DNA of 60,000 nucleotides from Takakia lepidozioides (Eukaryota > Streptophyta > Takakiopsida > Takakiales > Takakiaceae): assembly GCA_030704615.1 (NCBI GenBank), contig CM060733.1, positions 59,274,001-59,334,000 on the forward strand. Direction: 5' to 3'. Every line of letters begins with the position of its first letter. The stretch's first letter is position 1. The position numbers and the translations under genes are program-made. Of the stretch, positions 1 to 11,935 are shown in pieces. Below the pieces are notes generated by a model that saw nothing but the letters and a program-made list of their open reading frames with translations, did no database searches and was not told the origin of the DNA.

Positions 1-775
1 ATCATTGTCAAACTTGTTCAGGTTTCTGTTATTGAAGAAGAGGTGAAAAAAGAAATCTGATGGTCATTATGAATGTTTATTTAGGGTTTGTTTGTGAAGA
101 AGAGGTGAAAAAAAAAGTTGAGCTCTATACTTCTTCAGGTTTATGTTATTGAAGAAGAGGTGAAAAAAAATCATATGGTCATCATGAATGCTTATTTAGG
201 GTTTGTTTGTATAGAGGACGTGGAAAACAAATGAGCTCTATCATTGTCAATCTTGTTCAGGTTTCTGTTGATGAAAAAAAGGTGAATAAAAAATCAAATG
301 TCATCATGAATAAATTAGGGATTGTTTGTGAAGAAGAGGTGAAAAAAAAACTTGAGCTTTATCATTGTCAAACTTCTTCAGGTTTCTGTTATTGAAGAAG
401 AGGTGAAAAAAAACCAGATGGTCATCATGAATGCTTATTTAGGGTTTGTTTGTGAAGAAGAGGTGAAAAAAATTGAGCTCTATCACTGTCAATCTTGTTC
501 AGGTTTCTGTCGATGAAAAAGAGGTGAATAAAAAATCAGATGTCATCATGAATAAATTAGGGTTTGTTTATGAAGAAGAGGTGAAAAAAAAATCGTACGG
601 TCATCATGAATGCTTATTTAGGGTTTGTTTGTATAGAGGACGTGGAAAACAAATGAGTTGTCATTGTGAAACTTGTTCAGGTGCCTGTTATTCAAGAAGA
701 AGTGGAAAAAAAAACAGATGGTCATCATGAAGCTCATTTACGTAATGCTTCTGTAGAGGTCGTGAAAAAATAAAA
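1..775. repeat. ~120-bp tandem satellite
   Basis: About six imperfect head-to-tail copies of a unit near 120 bp. Each begins close to a 'gagctctatcattgtcaa' phrase and contains 'ttcaggtttctgt', one or two copies of 'gaagaggtgaaaaaa' and 'gtcatcatgaat'. The inner 'gaagaagaggtg' motif recurs about every 60 bp, so the unit is probably itself a diverged dimer. Short open frames inside follow the repeat and are not considered genes. The array runs off the left edge. Confidence 0.9.
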
Positions 776-1064
776 TGAGCTTTCATACTGGCACTTGTCC
801 ATGTTTGGCAGGCCCGCGAACAAAAAAAAGACCTTTTTTTTTTTTTTTTTTTTTGGGGCCCGTGGCAATATTGTGGGTGGGGGCAGAAGTGGTGTGCGTT
901 GACGCACTCAATTTTAGAGGCTCGTTAACCAAACCCGATGAAAAAATAAACTACCTTTCATAACGAGACATCGTCTGTTTGTCCAGATTTAAGAACTGTG
1001 TATACATGTTCTACAAACAAGGCAACCCTTTCTAACTTTGCGAAAAATCGCAACATATGCAACA
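776..1064. other. Non-coding spacer
   Basis: A T homopolymer lies near 834-854. A 'gcgttgacgcactcaattttagagg' type stretch near 898-922 resembles one arm of the hairpin repeats at 4.4-5.8 kb. No gene is seen. Confidence 0.5.
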
Positions 1065-2184
1065 CTACTCGATATTGCCAATGTCTCGCTGCAAAAGTGT
1101 CCGTACCTCACCAAGACCTAGTGTCGCCTGGTGAATGATTTGGTCTCTTATGGGATCACAATACATCCTGCGCAAAAAGATGTAGTAAAGATGCTTGCAA
1201 GGAACCCATTTCCCTCTCTTTCCTAGAGCTTCCTCACGCATGCACACGAAGTCGGGACAGGTACACCCCGGAAAATTTCCCACCGTCACCTGATAGGCCC
1301 TGTCGTGCAAAACAGACCCAAATGTGACCAAAGTATAAACCCGTCCATACCCAGGTGAAGGTACTTCCATAGTTCTTGTTACTCGAGCCTGAAGGAGTCT
1401 GGCCGATTCCACCTTCGCATCATGATCAGGCCCCGAAGCCACCCGATGCACTGTTTTGCCATTCCCTCTCGTGGGATGTGAAGTATCGTCTGGAGGAGGC
1501 ACCATAGCAACAAGGCCACCAAGAGTCGACGCCACATATCGGTGCAGACAAAAGCCGACGTCCTCCAACTTGCCAATCTCCAGTGCCCAGCCGCATTGGC
1601 CAAATGGTGGGTGGGGGAGGCTTAGCAATGCAGGAGTCGCGGACAGTACCATTCACACAGCAAGCCATATCATCCGGGCAGAACCAGAATTTGTGCGTCT
1701 TCGACTCCTTTGACATATATGGCCGAATCAAACTTGTGAACGTCGGAGCTGGAGTACCCGTTGAGCCTTTGGCTATCCTGGACTTACACTTTTCATAACT
1801 AATGGTCCTCACTGCAGCGCAGCCAACTCTAGACCCTGGAGTAGTTCGCTCGATGTGCCATTCGAAGTCAGCACAAGGTGACTCCTGCACTGCCCCCCTG
1901 TGGTCCTGCTGGAAACCCGCAATTACAGGGGTTGCAGATAGAGGACAGGTCTTTGTGGAAGAGGATGCACCAGCAGCCTCTTTCCTACTGGACGCCATGC
2001 TTTGTAGTGGAGAAATCTTGGGTACAGAGAAGTTGTCTATTTCATGGCGATGTGAATCCTCATCTGATCCTGGAGGTGTATTTAGCTTGCATTTGCAAAT
2101 CCCGAACCTTTCCTCTCCTTCCAGATGGGGCTCCCTTGATTGGAGAGGTGAGCCCATTGTGCACCTGTTCACTGCCTTTGCCAT
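1065..2184 (-). pseudogene. SWIM zinc-finger protein, C-terminal part
   Basis: The last 195-residue frame (1652 down to 1065) contains a SWIM zinc finger of the form CxC-x19-CxH (C130, C132, C152, H154), with the typical context CTCPDF...CKHLYYI. SWIM fingers occur in MULE transposases, FAR1-like proteins and other DNA- or protein-binding factors. Upstream, in another frame (2184 to about 1600), lies a hydrophilic Ser-rich stretch ending in the Cys-containing segment KFWFCPDDMACCVNG. The frames join near 1620-1650 through an indel or a small unseen intron. No DDE transposase core is visible between the N-terminal part and the SWIM finger, so this may be a MULE remnant that lost its catalytic domain or a separate SWIM family. 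Confidence 0.55.
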
Positions 2185-2365
2185 CTTCGTTGGATCGAGC
2201 TCGTATCAGATCATCTGTTGTAGCAATGTACAGATCTCTTCCTGCTTTGCCAGATTGCTGAACACTTTCTGCCAGGTTGCAGGACGGCATGTCCGCAATG
2301 TTCTCAAGGGACATGTTCTGTGAAAGGAAAATGAAAGAGCGTCATTCATGCAAGCGCGGACTGTT

Positions 2366-3595
2366 CTAGGCTCGAATCATGGTTTTGCAACGGTGAGTAA
2401 TGTAGTATATGCGAGCAGGGCAATGTGCAATGCATGAGGGGGCCACCTTGCAGAACTTACAAACAAATGTACTGGCAGACGGTGGGGCACAACCTGGGAT
2501 AAAAGGATTGTCGGAGAGTCCTTCCCGCTCACTCTCATTTTTAGCACCGCTCTTCGTGAAACACAGGCAACTTCCATTCACACATCTCAAATGCCCAACA
2601 CAAACGCTCCTTCTGAATGTCAAGTTAACATTGTTGTGGATATTGGACGTTTTGGTTCTGCACCATGGATGGCCGTCATGCTTTTTATCCATTCCTTGCA
2701 AGAGACCTGCGAGACCCCTAGCACAAGTTGATGGATTCAGTTCAAAGAGGATGTCACCGCCGAAGGAAGGTGGAAGGAATGGAACCCTTTTTGTTGCGAA
2801 TGAATCCCACAGTATCCCTGCGATCTCGTTTTTGGATCCTGGTTTTCCTGACAATGCTTTAAGATGTGGGATGATGCTTACGATTTCCTGAACATCGACG
2901 TCCCCTTCAGGAAGACGGTTCATGGGAGCCAGTATTTCCGCGAATTCATCATCCGAGGAATCCGACAGTGTGACAAAAGTTGTTGAAGTGGTGTCCTCCT
3001 GCTTCACAGTCACATGCCGCTTTCCTTGAATGACAGAGGCAGTTGTCCCAGGAGTCAGAATGGAGCCACCGGATTGTCTCCTTCCACTTCGGAACACGCG
3101 ATATTTTCCAGGAAGAACTCTCTATTCCTTGTGTTTCTGTGCAACATGCGGTTTCTGGAACAACGTTCTTTGAACGTTTCCCTCCAAGTCATAAATCTCT
3201 TTCTCGACAGAAACACAGCCAATGTCAAGCTTGAACCTTGCTGCCAGAACATGCTCCTCCACCACAGCAAAACCATCATCTTCAACCGCGGCACTGAAAG
3301 GACAAGGTTCTTCAGTATACTGAAACTCGGCGAAGGCCACGTCATTAGGAGAAGTCATGTGGTAAAGATACGATGGTGAGTACCAATACAACTGTGCGAC
3401 ATGGACAGTTAAAAACCTTCCGGAGGCAATTGCCACATCCCAAAAGTGTTTGCTAAGGCAAGAGGTAGTTGTACAATTGGCCCCACACATCAACCAATAA
3501 CGGTCAAGGGTATTGAACCACACCACCAAAACAGTTGGGCAGTTGCCAAATTGATGGAGAAGGGAACAAAACTGTTTATTTTGTCAGTGTCACAC
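2366..3595 (-). pseudogene. N-terminal part of the SWIM-type gene (Cys-rich)
   Basis: A frame from about 3590 to 2366 is open except for one TAG near 3122: KHKE-stop-RVLPGKYRVF continues in the same frame. It holds an acidic patch (LSDSSDDEFAEI) and a Cys/His cluster (HPWCRTKTSN ... CVGHLRCVNGSCLCF ... CKFCKVAPSC) that looks zinc-binding, like the N-terminal FLYWCH/WRKY-type heads of MULE-related proteins. It lies directly upstream of the SWIM segment on the same strand, so I read both as one gene. Another possible coding frame on this strand (3831-3595, with CAHETCHRPIEHG) suggests the gene began further right. Whether it is decayed or interrupted by short introns is unresolved. Confidence 0.45.
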
Positions 3596-3990
3596 TAGCG
3601 GGAAAAGACGGCGCCATCTTGGATATAACAATCCAATGTGCGTTTTACAGCGTTCCACAACGTCAACCGGACAGTGCATTGAGTGCCGAACCCGGGCAAT
3701 ATCCGACGCCCGATGAACGCGGGCATGGCGTTCTTGATGTTATGTACGTTTTCTGTTCGAAGAAGGCAAAATCCGTGTTCGATAGGGCGATGACATGTCT
3801 CATGTGCGCAATATTTCATCCAAATCACCAAACATCCACATTTGAAGAAAACGGCTTTATTGATGGCAATAGGGGCGCCAAATAAACCGCAGCCAGTGAG
3901 AGCGATCCATTTGGGGGCTTAGAAGGCAGACACGCACGTCCTTAACCACATGCATAACTGACGGCTTAAGAGGGTTCCATACTTTCTCTA

Positions 3991-4401
3991 TTGTTGTTAG
4001 TCAAGCTGGAGAGCTGCGGGAGTGAGAGAGAAGACATAGGAAGAAGACGTAGAAGGCAGTCCCTTTACTTCACGAGTGCGAGAGAGAGGAAAAACGCGCG
4101 AGTCAGAATGAGAAAGTTGCACAATCTGCAAAACACTGATGAGCAGGTTGCACAGGATACGTCCACCCAGGAATCACAACAGATGACAGAGGAGGTCCAG
4201 CCTCAAATGGAGGGAAGAAGGGAAGGGGAGGAGAGTGCCCCGGAGACCATTGTGCATGACATGGACATCGACACCACCGTCGGTGAGAAAGAAGCGACAC
4301 CAAAGAAGGCGGTGAGGACGCAGCAAGAAGAGGCATCGGGAAGTGGTGTCATGAAACCCAAGGTGATCATTCTCCCAATCTGCATGAATCAGCTCGCTTG
4401 A
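3991..4401 (+). CDS. Candidate first exon, hydrophilic protein
   Basis: Open frame of 136 codons rich in Glu, Gln, Thr and Arg (for example NLQNTDEQVAQDTST and EKEATPKKAVRTQQ). No domain is recognised. Composition matches the hydrophilic exon at 5830-5954, so the two could belong to one spliced gene whose intron holds the hairpin array. A splice donor is not certain. It could also be a chance frame. Confidence 0.3.
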   Translation: MLLVKLESCGSEREDIGRRRRRQSLYFTSARERKNARVRMRKLHNLQNTDEQVAQDTSTQESQQMTEEVQPQMEGRREGEESAPETIVHDMDIDTTVGEKEATPKKAVRTQQEEASGSGVMKPKVIILPICMNQLA

Positions 4402-4440
4402 CTGTCGTATCAAGTGCATAGACAGGATACGAGAGATCCC

Positions 4441-5785
4441 CTGAAAATTGGGTGCGGCAGCGCACTCAGTTTTGAGGGGAGCTCTATCACTTCCATTGTG
4501 GGCCGAGGTGAATACGTAAGTCTTAGAGGTAGCAGGATCTGCAATGGAAGCCTGAGAGGGACACGGGGAAACTGAGTGCGGTGGCGCACTCATTTCAAAT
4601 GGATGCTAGGAGATCGCTTGGGCATTAGGGAAAGAGGAAGGTGATGTTCACAGTTTAGGTCCAAGAGATAGTGGAGTGGTCACCCAGAACTGAGTGCGCC
4701 ACCGCACTCAATTTCTGAGCACCATGGAATCATTGAGTTGCTATTGACTGAGGTGAACGATAGATAGAAAGTGTGTTTATTCCATAGTGAGATCTCTTAT
4801 GAATTCTGAGAATCACATTAAGTCTAACCTGGAAACTGAGTGCGGTGGCGCACACAGTTCTGAGGTGTGATCGACAATCTTTTTGGACAGACGTGAAGAG
4901 ATGGTCAGTTTGCGTATGAGAGAGGTGAAACGATAGTTAGAAAGTGTGTTTCATTCAAAGTGAGATCTCTTTTGAGTTTTCAGATAGACAGAAAAACGAT
5001 AACCTTGAAACTGAGTACGGTGGCGCACTCAGTTTTGAGGTGAGGTTGACCATGTACGTGGACGGAGGTAAAGACCCTGGTGTGCTCGCAACATAAAGCA
5101 GGCAGACAAAGTGGAGGGCTCCTAGGAATGAGTGCGCCAGCGCACTCCATTCTCCCCTGAGGTCGACCATGTACGTGGACAGAGGTAAAGTCCCTTGTGT
5201 GCTTGCAACAGAAAGCAGGCAGACAAAGTGGAGGGCTCCCAGAAATGAGTGCGCCAGCGCACTCAGTTTTTTGAGCATCTGTAGATGGTTGATTTGATGA
5301 TGTCTGAGATGAACTATAAGGTGAAAATGATTGGGGAATTGGAAAGCATTCTTTTTTAGTTATGGGAAAAACATCAGAACACCCTGGAAACTGAGTGTGG
5401 TGGCGCACTCAATTTTAACAGTGGACTCCCAGATATTTGAAGACAGTAGATAGGTCGAAGTTGATTTGGAATCCGGTTTTTAGCTTAATACATATTTGTA
5501 CAGTTTTGAGTGTAGTGGCGCACTCAGTTTCTGCCTCTAGAATGGAGCACACAATGTGGAAGTGGAAGTGCCAAAAGAGCCATTGACTGAGTAGAGATGG
5601 AGTGCCTGCAATGAACATGATTTATAGATGTCATGGAAGGTGTCCAAAAAATGAGTGCGCCACCGCACTCAATTCCGGTTGACAGGAAAGGACGGTTATG
5701 TATGTTGTTTTGGAGTACTGATGTTTGTCTGTTCCGATCCTTTGTCAGTCTCGAAAGTGAGTGCGCCACCGCACTCAATTCTTGT
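4441..5785. repeat. Array of eleven short hairpin (palindromic) repeats
   Basis: Eleven copies of a near-perfect hairpin with core GAGTGCG-N4-CGCACTC, often extended to an 11-bp stem by AACT/AGTT flanks. They start near 4450, 4571, 4690, 4830, 5007, 5127, 5246, 5391, 5505, 5651 and 5757. The loop is GTGG in one orientation and CCAC or CCAG in the other, so copies lie in both directions. Spacing is about 106-177 bp (mean near 130). Some spacers are also duplicated, for example 4751-4810 with 4921-4985, and 5043-5120 with 5161-5240. Strict stem conservation with variable spacers suggests selection for the fold, or spread as a unit. Confidence 0.9.
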
Positions 5786-5829
5786 AGGTGCAAGATCAGG
5801 AAAATGTAGCTGTGGAATGACGGAAAGGT

Positions 5830-6275
5830 TGTATTTGTGGCAGGTGCAGGGGAGGAAAAGAAAAGGATTGCAGTCTGAGAAGCAGCAGCAGCAGGCAGTG
5901 ACTGAGAAGCCTGTTGAAGAAGATGATCCTTTCTACGAAGAGCGAGCGGCAAAGGTCACTTCATGCAAGATCGCTCGCAGATTCCTGCATGTAGACAACA
6001 CATTTTAGTTACACGAAGAAGGGAATTGGGTCTTAAAAATCTTTTCTCTGAATTGTAAAATTGTTCTTGCGCAGATAGAGGCTCGGGCACAGCTGGTGCT
6101 GGAGAAGCAGCTGAACGATTACAAGATAACTATGACTCCACCAACGGATACTCTAGAAGACTACGTCCGCCAGTGGAAAGCAGCTTGCTTCGACACTTGC
6201 TTCTTCAGGGAGTTCGCCAAAGAGGGAGGCATCTCGCGCACTAACGACTTCGAGCAACAGCATGCATCAGAATAG
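5830..6275 (+). CDS. Candidate two-exon coding segment, function unknown
   Basis: Exon 1 (about 5830-5954) encodes a Lys/Gln/Glu-rich stretch ending PFYEERAAK. The next bases are GTCACT, a possible donor, and 120 bp later TTGCGCAG ends the intron (5955-6074). Exon 2 (6075-6275) continues in frame as IEARAQLVLEKQLNDYK ... TLEDYVRQWKAACFDTC and ends at TAG. Joining the two gives a continuous amphipathic, partly helical sequence, which supports a real spliced gene. No family is recognised. It may be the 3' part of a gene starting near 3991. Confidence 0.45.
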
Positions 6276-7700
6276 GCCATGAAGAGGGTTCTATACAGGT
6301 TCGTCCTGACACTCTTTTTCCACCCTTCGTTCCTGTCTCACGAAGTTTCGATGTCGTTGCAGTCCTGCTTTGTTGAATAAACAGTCCCAAAACTGTGTGC
6401 GCTGACTACATTTGTGTCAATATACAGGACATGACAGTGAGAGTGCATGGACTATACCTTAGTCATAGTTCAATCACTTTATATTGAATTGCATGGATTC
6501 CTAGTCCCTATTGCTATGATGCCCCATCCTCTTTTTTGCAATTGTCATTGTCATGCGTCCATCTACTGTACTGTTAGATTAGTCACATATGTTGTTAGTA
6601 TGTATGGTATCTTGTATGAAGCAGCGATATGAATCCTCATGAGGCTGTTTATGTAGTCAAACTTAACATTGAAAGTGTGTTGTAGATCCTTTTGAGGATA
6701 TGAAGAGGTATGTCCACAACCCGCTTGCTGCCTCTATCTTGCCTTAACCTCCTTTGTGCTCAGTTTATTAGTGAAAGAGTTGCAATGTACCGGTTTTTGA
6801 GTAGGAGTGTTGATTACATATAAACTGTCAGTGGATGTTTGGTTGTCCAGTCTAAATGCATGACTTGCACATTGATTTATCCTTTCGTGCATGTTATAGT
6901 CCTTGAAGTATTCAAGTCATTCCAGTGATGTCAATTTCCATGTTTCATTAATATTTGACAATCCTTTTGCCATACTAAATGGTCATTTGACTGCTGAGAC
7001 CTTTCACGTATCTTTTTTATTTGTTTAGTCCTTTGTTTGTTGAGTCATTCAATTGTCATATCCTTTACTTATTTAATAGTTCATGAGTCCTGTAGTTCAT
7101 GAGATGTTGAGGTCCTGCAATCATAGTCATTGATCTACTATTATCCTTCCAATCCATATACTTAATTTTGTCCTTGTCCTGCAACACGATACCTTCCTTT
7201 CAACAATGCATCCTAAGGTCACTTCACAGTCGTTTTCTTAGTGCTTAACATACCCTTCTGTCATGTCCTTCTCTTTAAGTCATTCAGATGCTTTCATTGT
7301 CTCATTGATCCTAGTCAAGGACATTCGTCATTCCATCATATCCATACTTTTTACTAGACTCACTACTGTCAACATCCCTACCATCGTACTTTGTCTTCAT
7401 TTCGCTTTGAGAGGTTGCTTTTGAGAGGTCACGCAGAGCATCATGCAACCCCTGATGTTGGCTTAACCATTTATTTGTTTTCATTGTTGTCTTTGTGTGT
7501 TGGAGGAGACTTGTCATGTTTTTGTATTTTGCCCTACAGAGCAAACATTTCCCTTCACATCATCCATCTTGAATGTCCTTACAGTATTGTCAGTACAATT
7601 TCCCCATTGGTATGTGCTATTCTGGCAATGTTGTTGCGCTAGCAATTTGTACCCGGCCTTCTTTGTGGGTTTTCTGACATGGTGCAACTGCTTGGTTGGT
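6276..7700. other. Non-coding stretch
   Basis: T-rich sequence with many 'tcatt' and 'gtcatttg' phrases and no coherent frame. I see no gene, RNA or clear repeat. Confidence 0.4.
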
Positions 7701-7959
7701 AGACTGAGTTCTTTTTGCAATTTCAGCAGAAAAAACCCTACAGTGAAGATCAGGCAGCGGGTGTTTGAGAGATTGAGACCCTATTTTGTGAAAAGATCGA
7801 AGGACAGAAATGTATGTTGTTGCAAGGCTCACGTTGAGATGGACGAGCTTAAGGTCGGCTACAACAACATGAGAACCGCGACCAAAGGTGTGCACAATAT
7901 GACTTGTGCATGTGTTTGCAAGGCTGTGTGCCATCGCTCACAAGGAGGTTGCAATGCCT

Positions 7960-8840
7960 TGTCTTTCCAATTCCAAGGTGTGACCTCCATGTGGGAATCA
8001 GTTGTTTGCCTTAAGAGGATTCAGTTGAGTGGCACAAAAAGAAGTGTTTGAAAGGTGAGTGTGACCTGTGTGGAGTTCGGAATTTGAGGGTCTGTCCAAA
8101 GGAGTTAGATGATAGGGAGGGTACCATGGTTGAGTGGAGGTGTTTTGGAAAGGAGCTCTCAGGAAAGACCAAGGAGGGTAGCCTCGGTATGCACTGAGAC
8201 TGTTCTGGAAAAGAACCAGCCCATCTGAACTTTTGGCATACCTAAGGCCAAAGCTCAAGAGCTTCATCAAGCACAACTTCACTGCCCGTTGGCAAGACCA
8301 GCAATTCAAGGATTGCCTGAAAAACTTGCCAAATGGAGCAATTCTTTCAATTGTCGACTTCGCTGAAAACTACTCTTTCCAGGATCAAAATGAGGTTCAA
8401 TCACAACACTGGTTCAGTTTTCAGATTGCCATCTTTGTACACATCACGTACCGGAAAAATCCCCTAGCAGACCCTGAAGAACCAAGCACTCGCCTCATCA
8501 AAGTGATTCACTACTACGTGTCCGATGATACCCATGACACCCTCTTTGTCCAGCACTGATTCAATCTACACTACAATCACTTGCTTGAGATTGGTGTTGA
8601 GTGGGGACAACACATTGTATGGTCTGATGGCTGTGCAGCCCAGTTCAAGGGAGCCAGGTGTTGGTATTATGCCGCTAGATACGTTGTGATGACCAGAAAA
8701 CCCATGATGTGGAATTTTTTTGGGTCTGGCCATGGAAAGGGAGAGCATGATGGAGCCGGTGCCGTGGTGAAGCGCCAGACAGCTTGTCCCATATGGTGTG
8801 AAACTTCAGAATGCTACCGATGATGTTACATTCCTAAGGA
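7960..8840 (+). pseudogene. Decayed DDE-type transposase-like gene
   Basis: Pieces in shifting frames resemble an uncharacterised eukaryotic transposase-like family. In order they are: a Cys cluster KKCLKGECDLCGVRN near 8035-8085; VDFAENYSFQDQNEVQSQHW (8353-8412); and, after a stop at 8557, WSDGCAAQFKGARCWYYAARY followed by NFFGSGHGKGEHDGAGAVVKR (8617-8780). The three acidic positions (DFAEN, SDG, HGKGxxDG) are in the right order for a DDE catalytic triad, but I infer that role. I recall the SDGxxxQFK and HGKGxxDG pair from repetitive proteins of animals and protists and cannot name the superfamily. Several stops and frameshifts make it inactive. Confidence 0.55.
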
Positions 8841-11700
8841 TGAGGTTGGGAGGAGGTAGGCCTCCCTCTTCCTACTCAAAGGCAAGATTGGAAGTTCATA
8901 GGGTTTTTTGGGATGTTGGTCGCGATGATGTTGAGCGGGGAAAGCAGTGGGACTGCAGCACTGTCAAGGGAAGTCAGAGCATGCATAGTGTATAAGCAAG
9001 TGACCTCATCAATCCTACTAACATAAAGACAAGATACATGTCTTGCTTTTGCGCTTCATGTTTGGATGGGCATTTCCTGATTCCGAGAATATTCCTTGGA
9101 TTATGCTATGCTCATTTGCTCATGCTCACCGCTCATGTAAAATCCACACCCTCAACTGCAATTCCATCACTCATTAGGATAGGTGTAACGGAAGCACCTT
9201 GAACCTGGATTGCTAAGCCAAACTGTGTCCCACTCACATATCAATTTTTTTTCAGATGGACAATCTTGCTTGAAGATCAACCCCCCCCCCCCCCCAATTC
9301 TCCAACATCACTTTTGAACCATTGTATGATACGACCTTCTTGCTTAAAATTTGAACCTCACTACTCCTACTACTGTCACTCTTTGATTTCAGACTTCTTG
9401 GTAGGTGCAAAATCCATACCCTTGCTTTCATGCATCTTTACCTTAACTTTCGTCTCAGGACTGCACTTCTCAATTTTTACTGTTGCCAAGAGTGGAGGAG
9501 GTGTTGCCAGGAGTGGAGGTGTTGGCAGAGGTCCCGTCCTTGCATATCCATCGGGATCCTTCAGTCCTGGTGGTGATGTACTACCCAAGATTGGGGTGAA
9601 AGCCGACCCAATGTTCTCGTCTCCCTCTGCTTCAGCAGGGGTTGCTGTGGCGGTGTTCAATGGGAGGTTGCGCCCATAAGTATTCGGAAGCATGATGCCA
9701 TGACCTGCACATAGGAGAATGGCCACATCAGAATTTCGGCCGCGCTCCCTATGTTGTACAACCAATCCTAAATCCACCTACAATTTGAGATACTTCTAGG
9801 ATTTGTGAGGGGTGACAGCAATACCCTCAAGCTCAGACTCCAGCCAGGAAGGGAATGTCCGTTCATCACTGCTCTTTTGCCTCTTTCGAGGCGGTGTTCT
9901 TTTTTTTTCACTCCTATGCTTGTGGTCCTTGTGCCTATCTTTCGCCCCTTGAACTGCTACTGGCTCCATGTAGGGTGGGGGGATTTCCCTCTGCAAGCAC
10001 TGTTTGCTAAGGTAATGGTGGAACCACAGCCAATTTCCTGTCCTTGTTCGTCAGCTGACCCAAAATCAATGGGTCTGAACTGGTCTCACAGAAAGATCCG
10101 CAGCCAACTTCACACGCGGTAGTGCTGCTAGAGGACCTGTAATGGCTATTAAACGGATCCTCCTTGCATAATTCTGATGTTTCAATATTCCACTTAAAGG
10201 CAAGATGAATTCCAGTGGCTGTGTCTTTGCACATCTACGTCAAAGTTCACAGCTGAGCTGCCTCTGCTTCTATTCAGTCTGTACTTGTACCGGGTAGTAA
10301 TGTTCATGATTTGCCTAATATAGGTTGCATTTCTGCGTTGTATTTGTTTCTGCTGCATGTGCAGTGAACAACTATTTATATGGACACTGCTTGGCAGTTC
10401 ATCTATGAAGTGGGGCTTGATGCTGCGTCTCCTCTCTACACACAGTCACTCGTTACCATCTTTAAGTTGGCCTCCAGTGACTGATTGTGAATACTTAGAT
10501 TGTCAATCCTGCATTCCTCTAGATTATCAAAGATGGAAGGTGGAGGTGAAGCACCTCCCACAGTCCAACCCTCCAAATCCTTTCTTACAAGATGTTGGGG
10601 AAGCAGCATTCAGAGACTTGTCCCAGACTGAAAGCTCTTGGCTATTCTGGTGAGCTCATCCACCTACCATTGCGCAGTGAGTGAAGAAGTAGAAGGTTCA
10701 TTGCATGATTACTACAAGTTTCCCATTGCAAGATCTGGTAAACTAGAGCTTTATAGACCATTCCAAATAGTTTCATCCTTCGTGGCATCTGCTAGCTCTG
10801 CGTAGCGGGAAAGAGATCTACCTGGCTCGACCCTTGCAGGAGAAACTTCAGAGGTCATGTTTAGACAAGGACAGACTTGGGACGTGCAAGAGAACAACAA
10901 TTGGTGCGAATGCAGTCTACACGAACAGGAAGGGCAAGAGAGTCAGAAAAGAAAGGCTTTGTTTGCCGTAGCCTTGTAGAAAAGAGAGAGAATAGGAAGG
11001 GAGGGCCGGGTGGGGGGTGGCAGTGGACAGAGTGAATCTCTTAATTATTCTCAACTGTTTCTTGACAGTAAATCACTTCCGTGCTTTATGTTACATAGAG
11101 ACGTCCACATCTACTATAGGGACAGGGCCAAAACTGAGCCCAAAATTCAAAAATGTAACTGGCAGACTACACTAGTACTACCATCCAATTTGAAGACAAC
11201 AACACCCAACAGGTCTGATGGTGCTTGGGGAGGCCAATTGGACTCCCCTAGTTACAAAAGACCTTCATCTCAATACCCTGGACATTTCCCATAAACACTT
11301 ACCCATGTACTTCATACTCACACTTCATTGAGGAGCACATTTCACCAAAGACCCCAAACCTCAAAACCTCATAGCCAAGGCAAAACTTCTGCTCACCCTT
11401 TTCTCATCGACTCTACTTTTTGCCTTTACCCTTCACATTTTTCTTCTTTCTCTCAAACACAATCTCTCCATGGTTTAGCACTAGGATGGTGGCAAGGTTG
11501 GAGAGAAATGATACTGAAAGGGATACCCAACAATGTCACATTCATTTGTATTTTTCTTTTCTACTGTAATTAATTAAGAGAGTCGGACTATAGGCAACAT
11601 TGTCAAAAACTGTGAAAGCTGTACAAAAATATTGGAAGAGGCTAAGCGAGATCATGAGAAACTTGAAAACTCTAAAAGCAAAGAATATTTCCTAAGGGAA
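8841..11700. other. No firm gene; weak minus-strand coding candidates
   Basis: A C homopolymer of about 16 lies at 9281-9296. On the minus strand, 10234-10007 and 9996-9796 hold hydrophilic frames (the second is Lys/Arg-rich, KDRHKDHKHRSEKKRTPPRK) and 9777-9376 a Pro/Thr-rich frame. They could be remnants of one gene, but I found no domain or convincing splice pair. About 10955-10985 contains 'tttgccgtagccttgt', shared with the repeat at 48121-48174. Confidence 0.3.
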
Positions 11701-11721
11701 ATAGAAAAAATATAAACTACT

Positions 11722-11935
11722 ATAATAAATGTATCAACTTTGGTTATTATATTTATGAATCACATATACTATTTATTGGTATGTACCGACAAAATTGGTA
11801 GGTTGTCATCATGTATTATAATTAAAACAAAACTTTATTTTAGATAAACCTTCATACATCCATTTGTAATGCACCGACATTCCTTTTTGAAATAAACCTT
11901 TACGTGTTAGTACCTATGTTAAAAATAGAAAAATA
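11722..11935 (+). repeat. Left flanking direct repeat of the palindromic satellite
   Basis: About 210 bp starting 'ataaatgtatcaactttgg' and including 'gcaccgacattc' and 'gttagtacctat'. It recurs in the same orientation at about 22803-23005 on the far side of the satellite, with roughly 80-85% similarity by eye. The two copies bracket the array and everything inserted in it. Confidence 0.75.

Noticed and set aside
4441-5785. CRISPR-like array
   Set aside because: Repeats are short hairpins in both orientations with irregular 106-177-bp intervals and partly duplicated spacers, in a eukaryotic transposon-rich context. Not a CRISPR.
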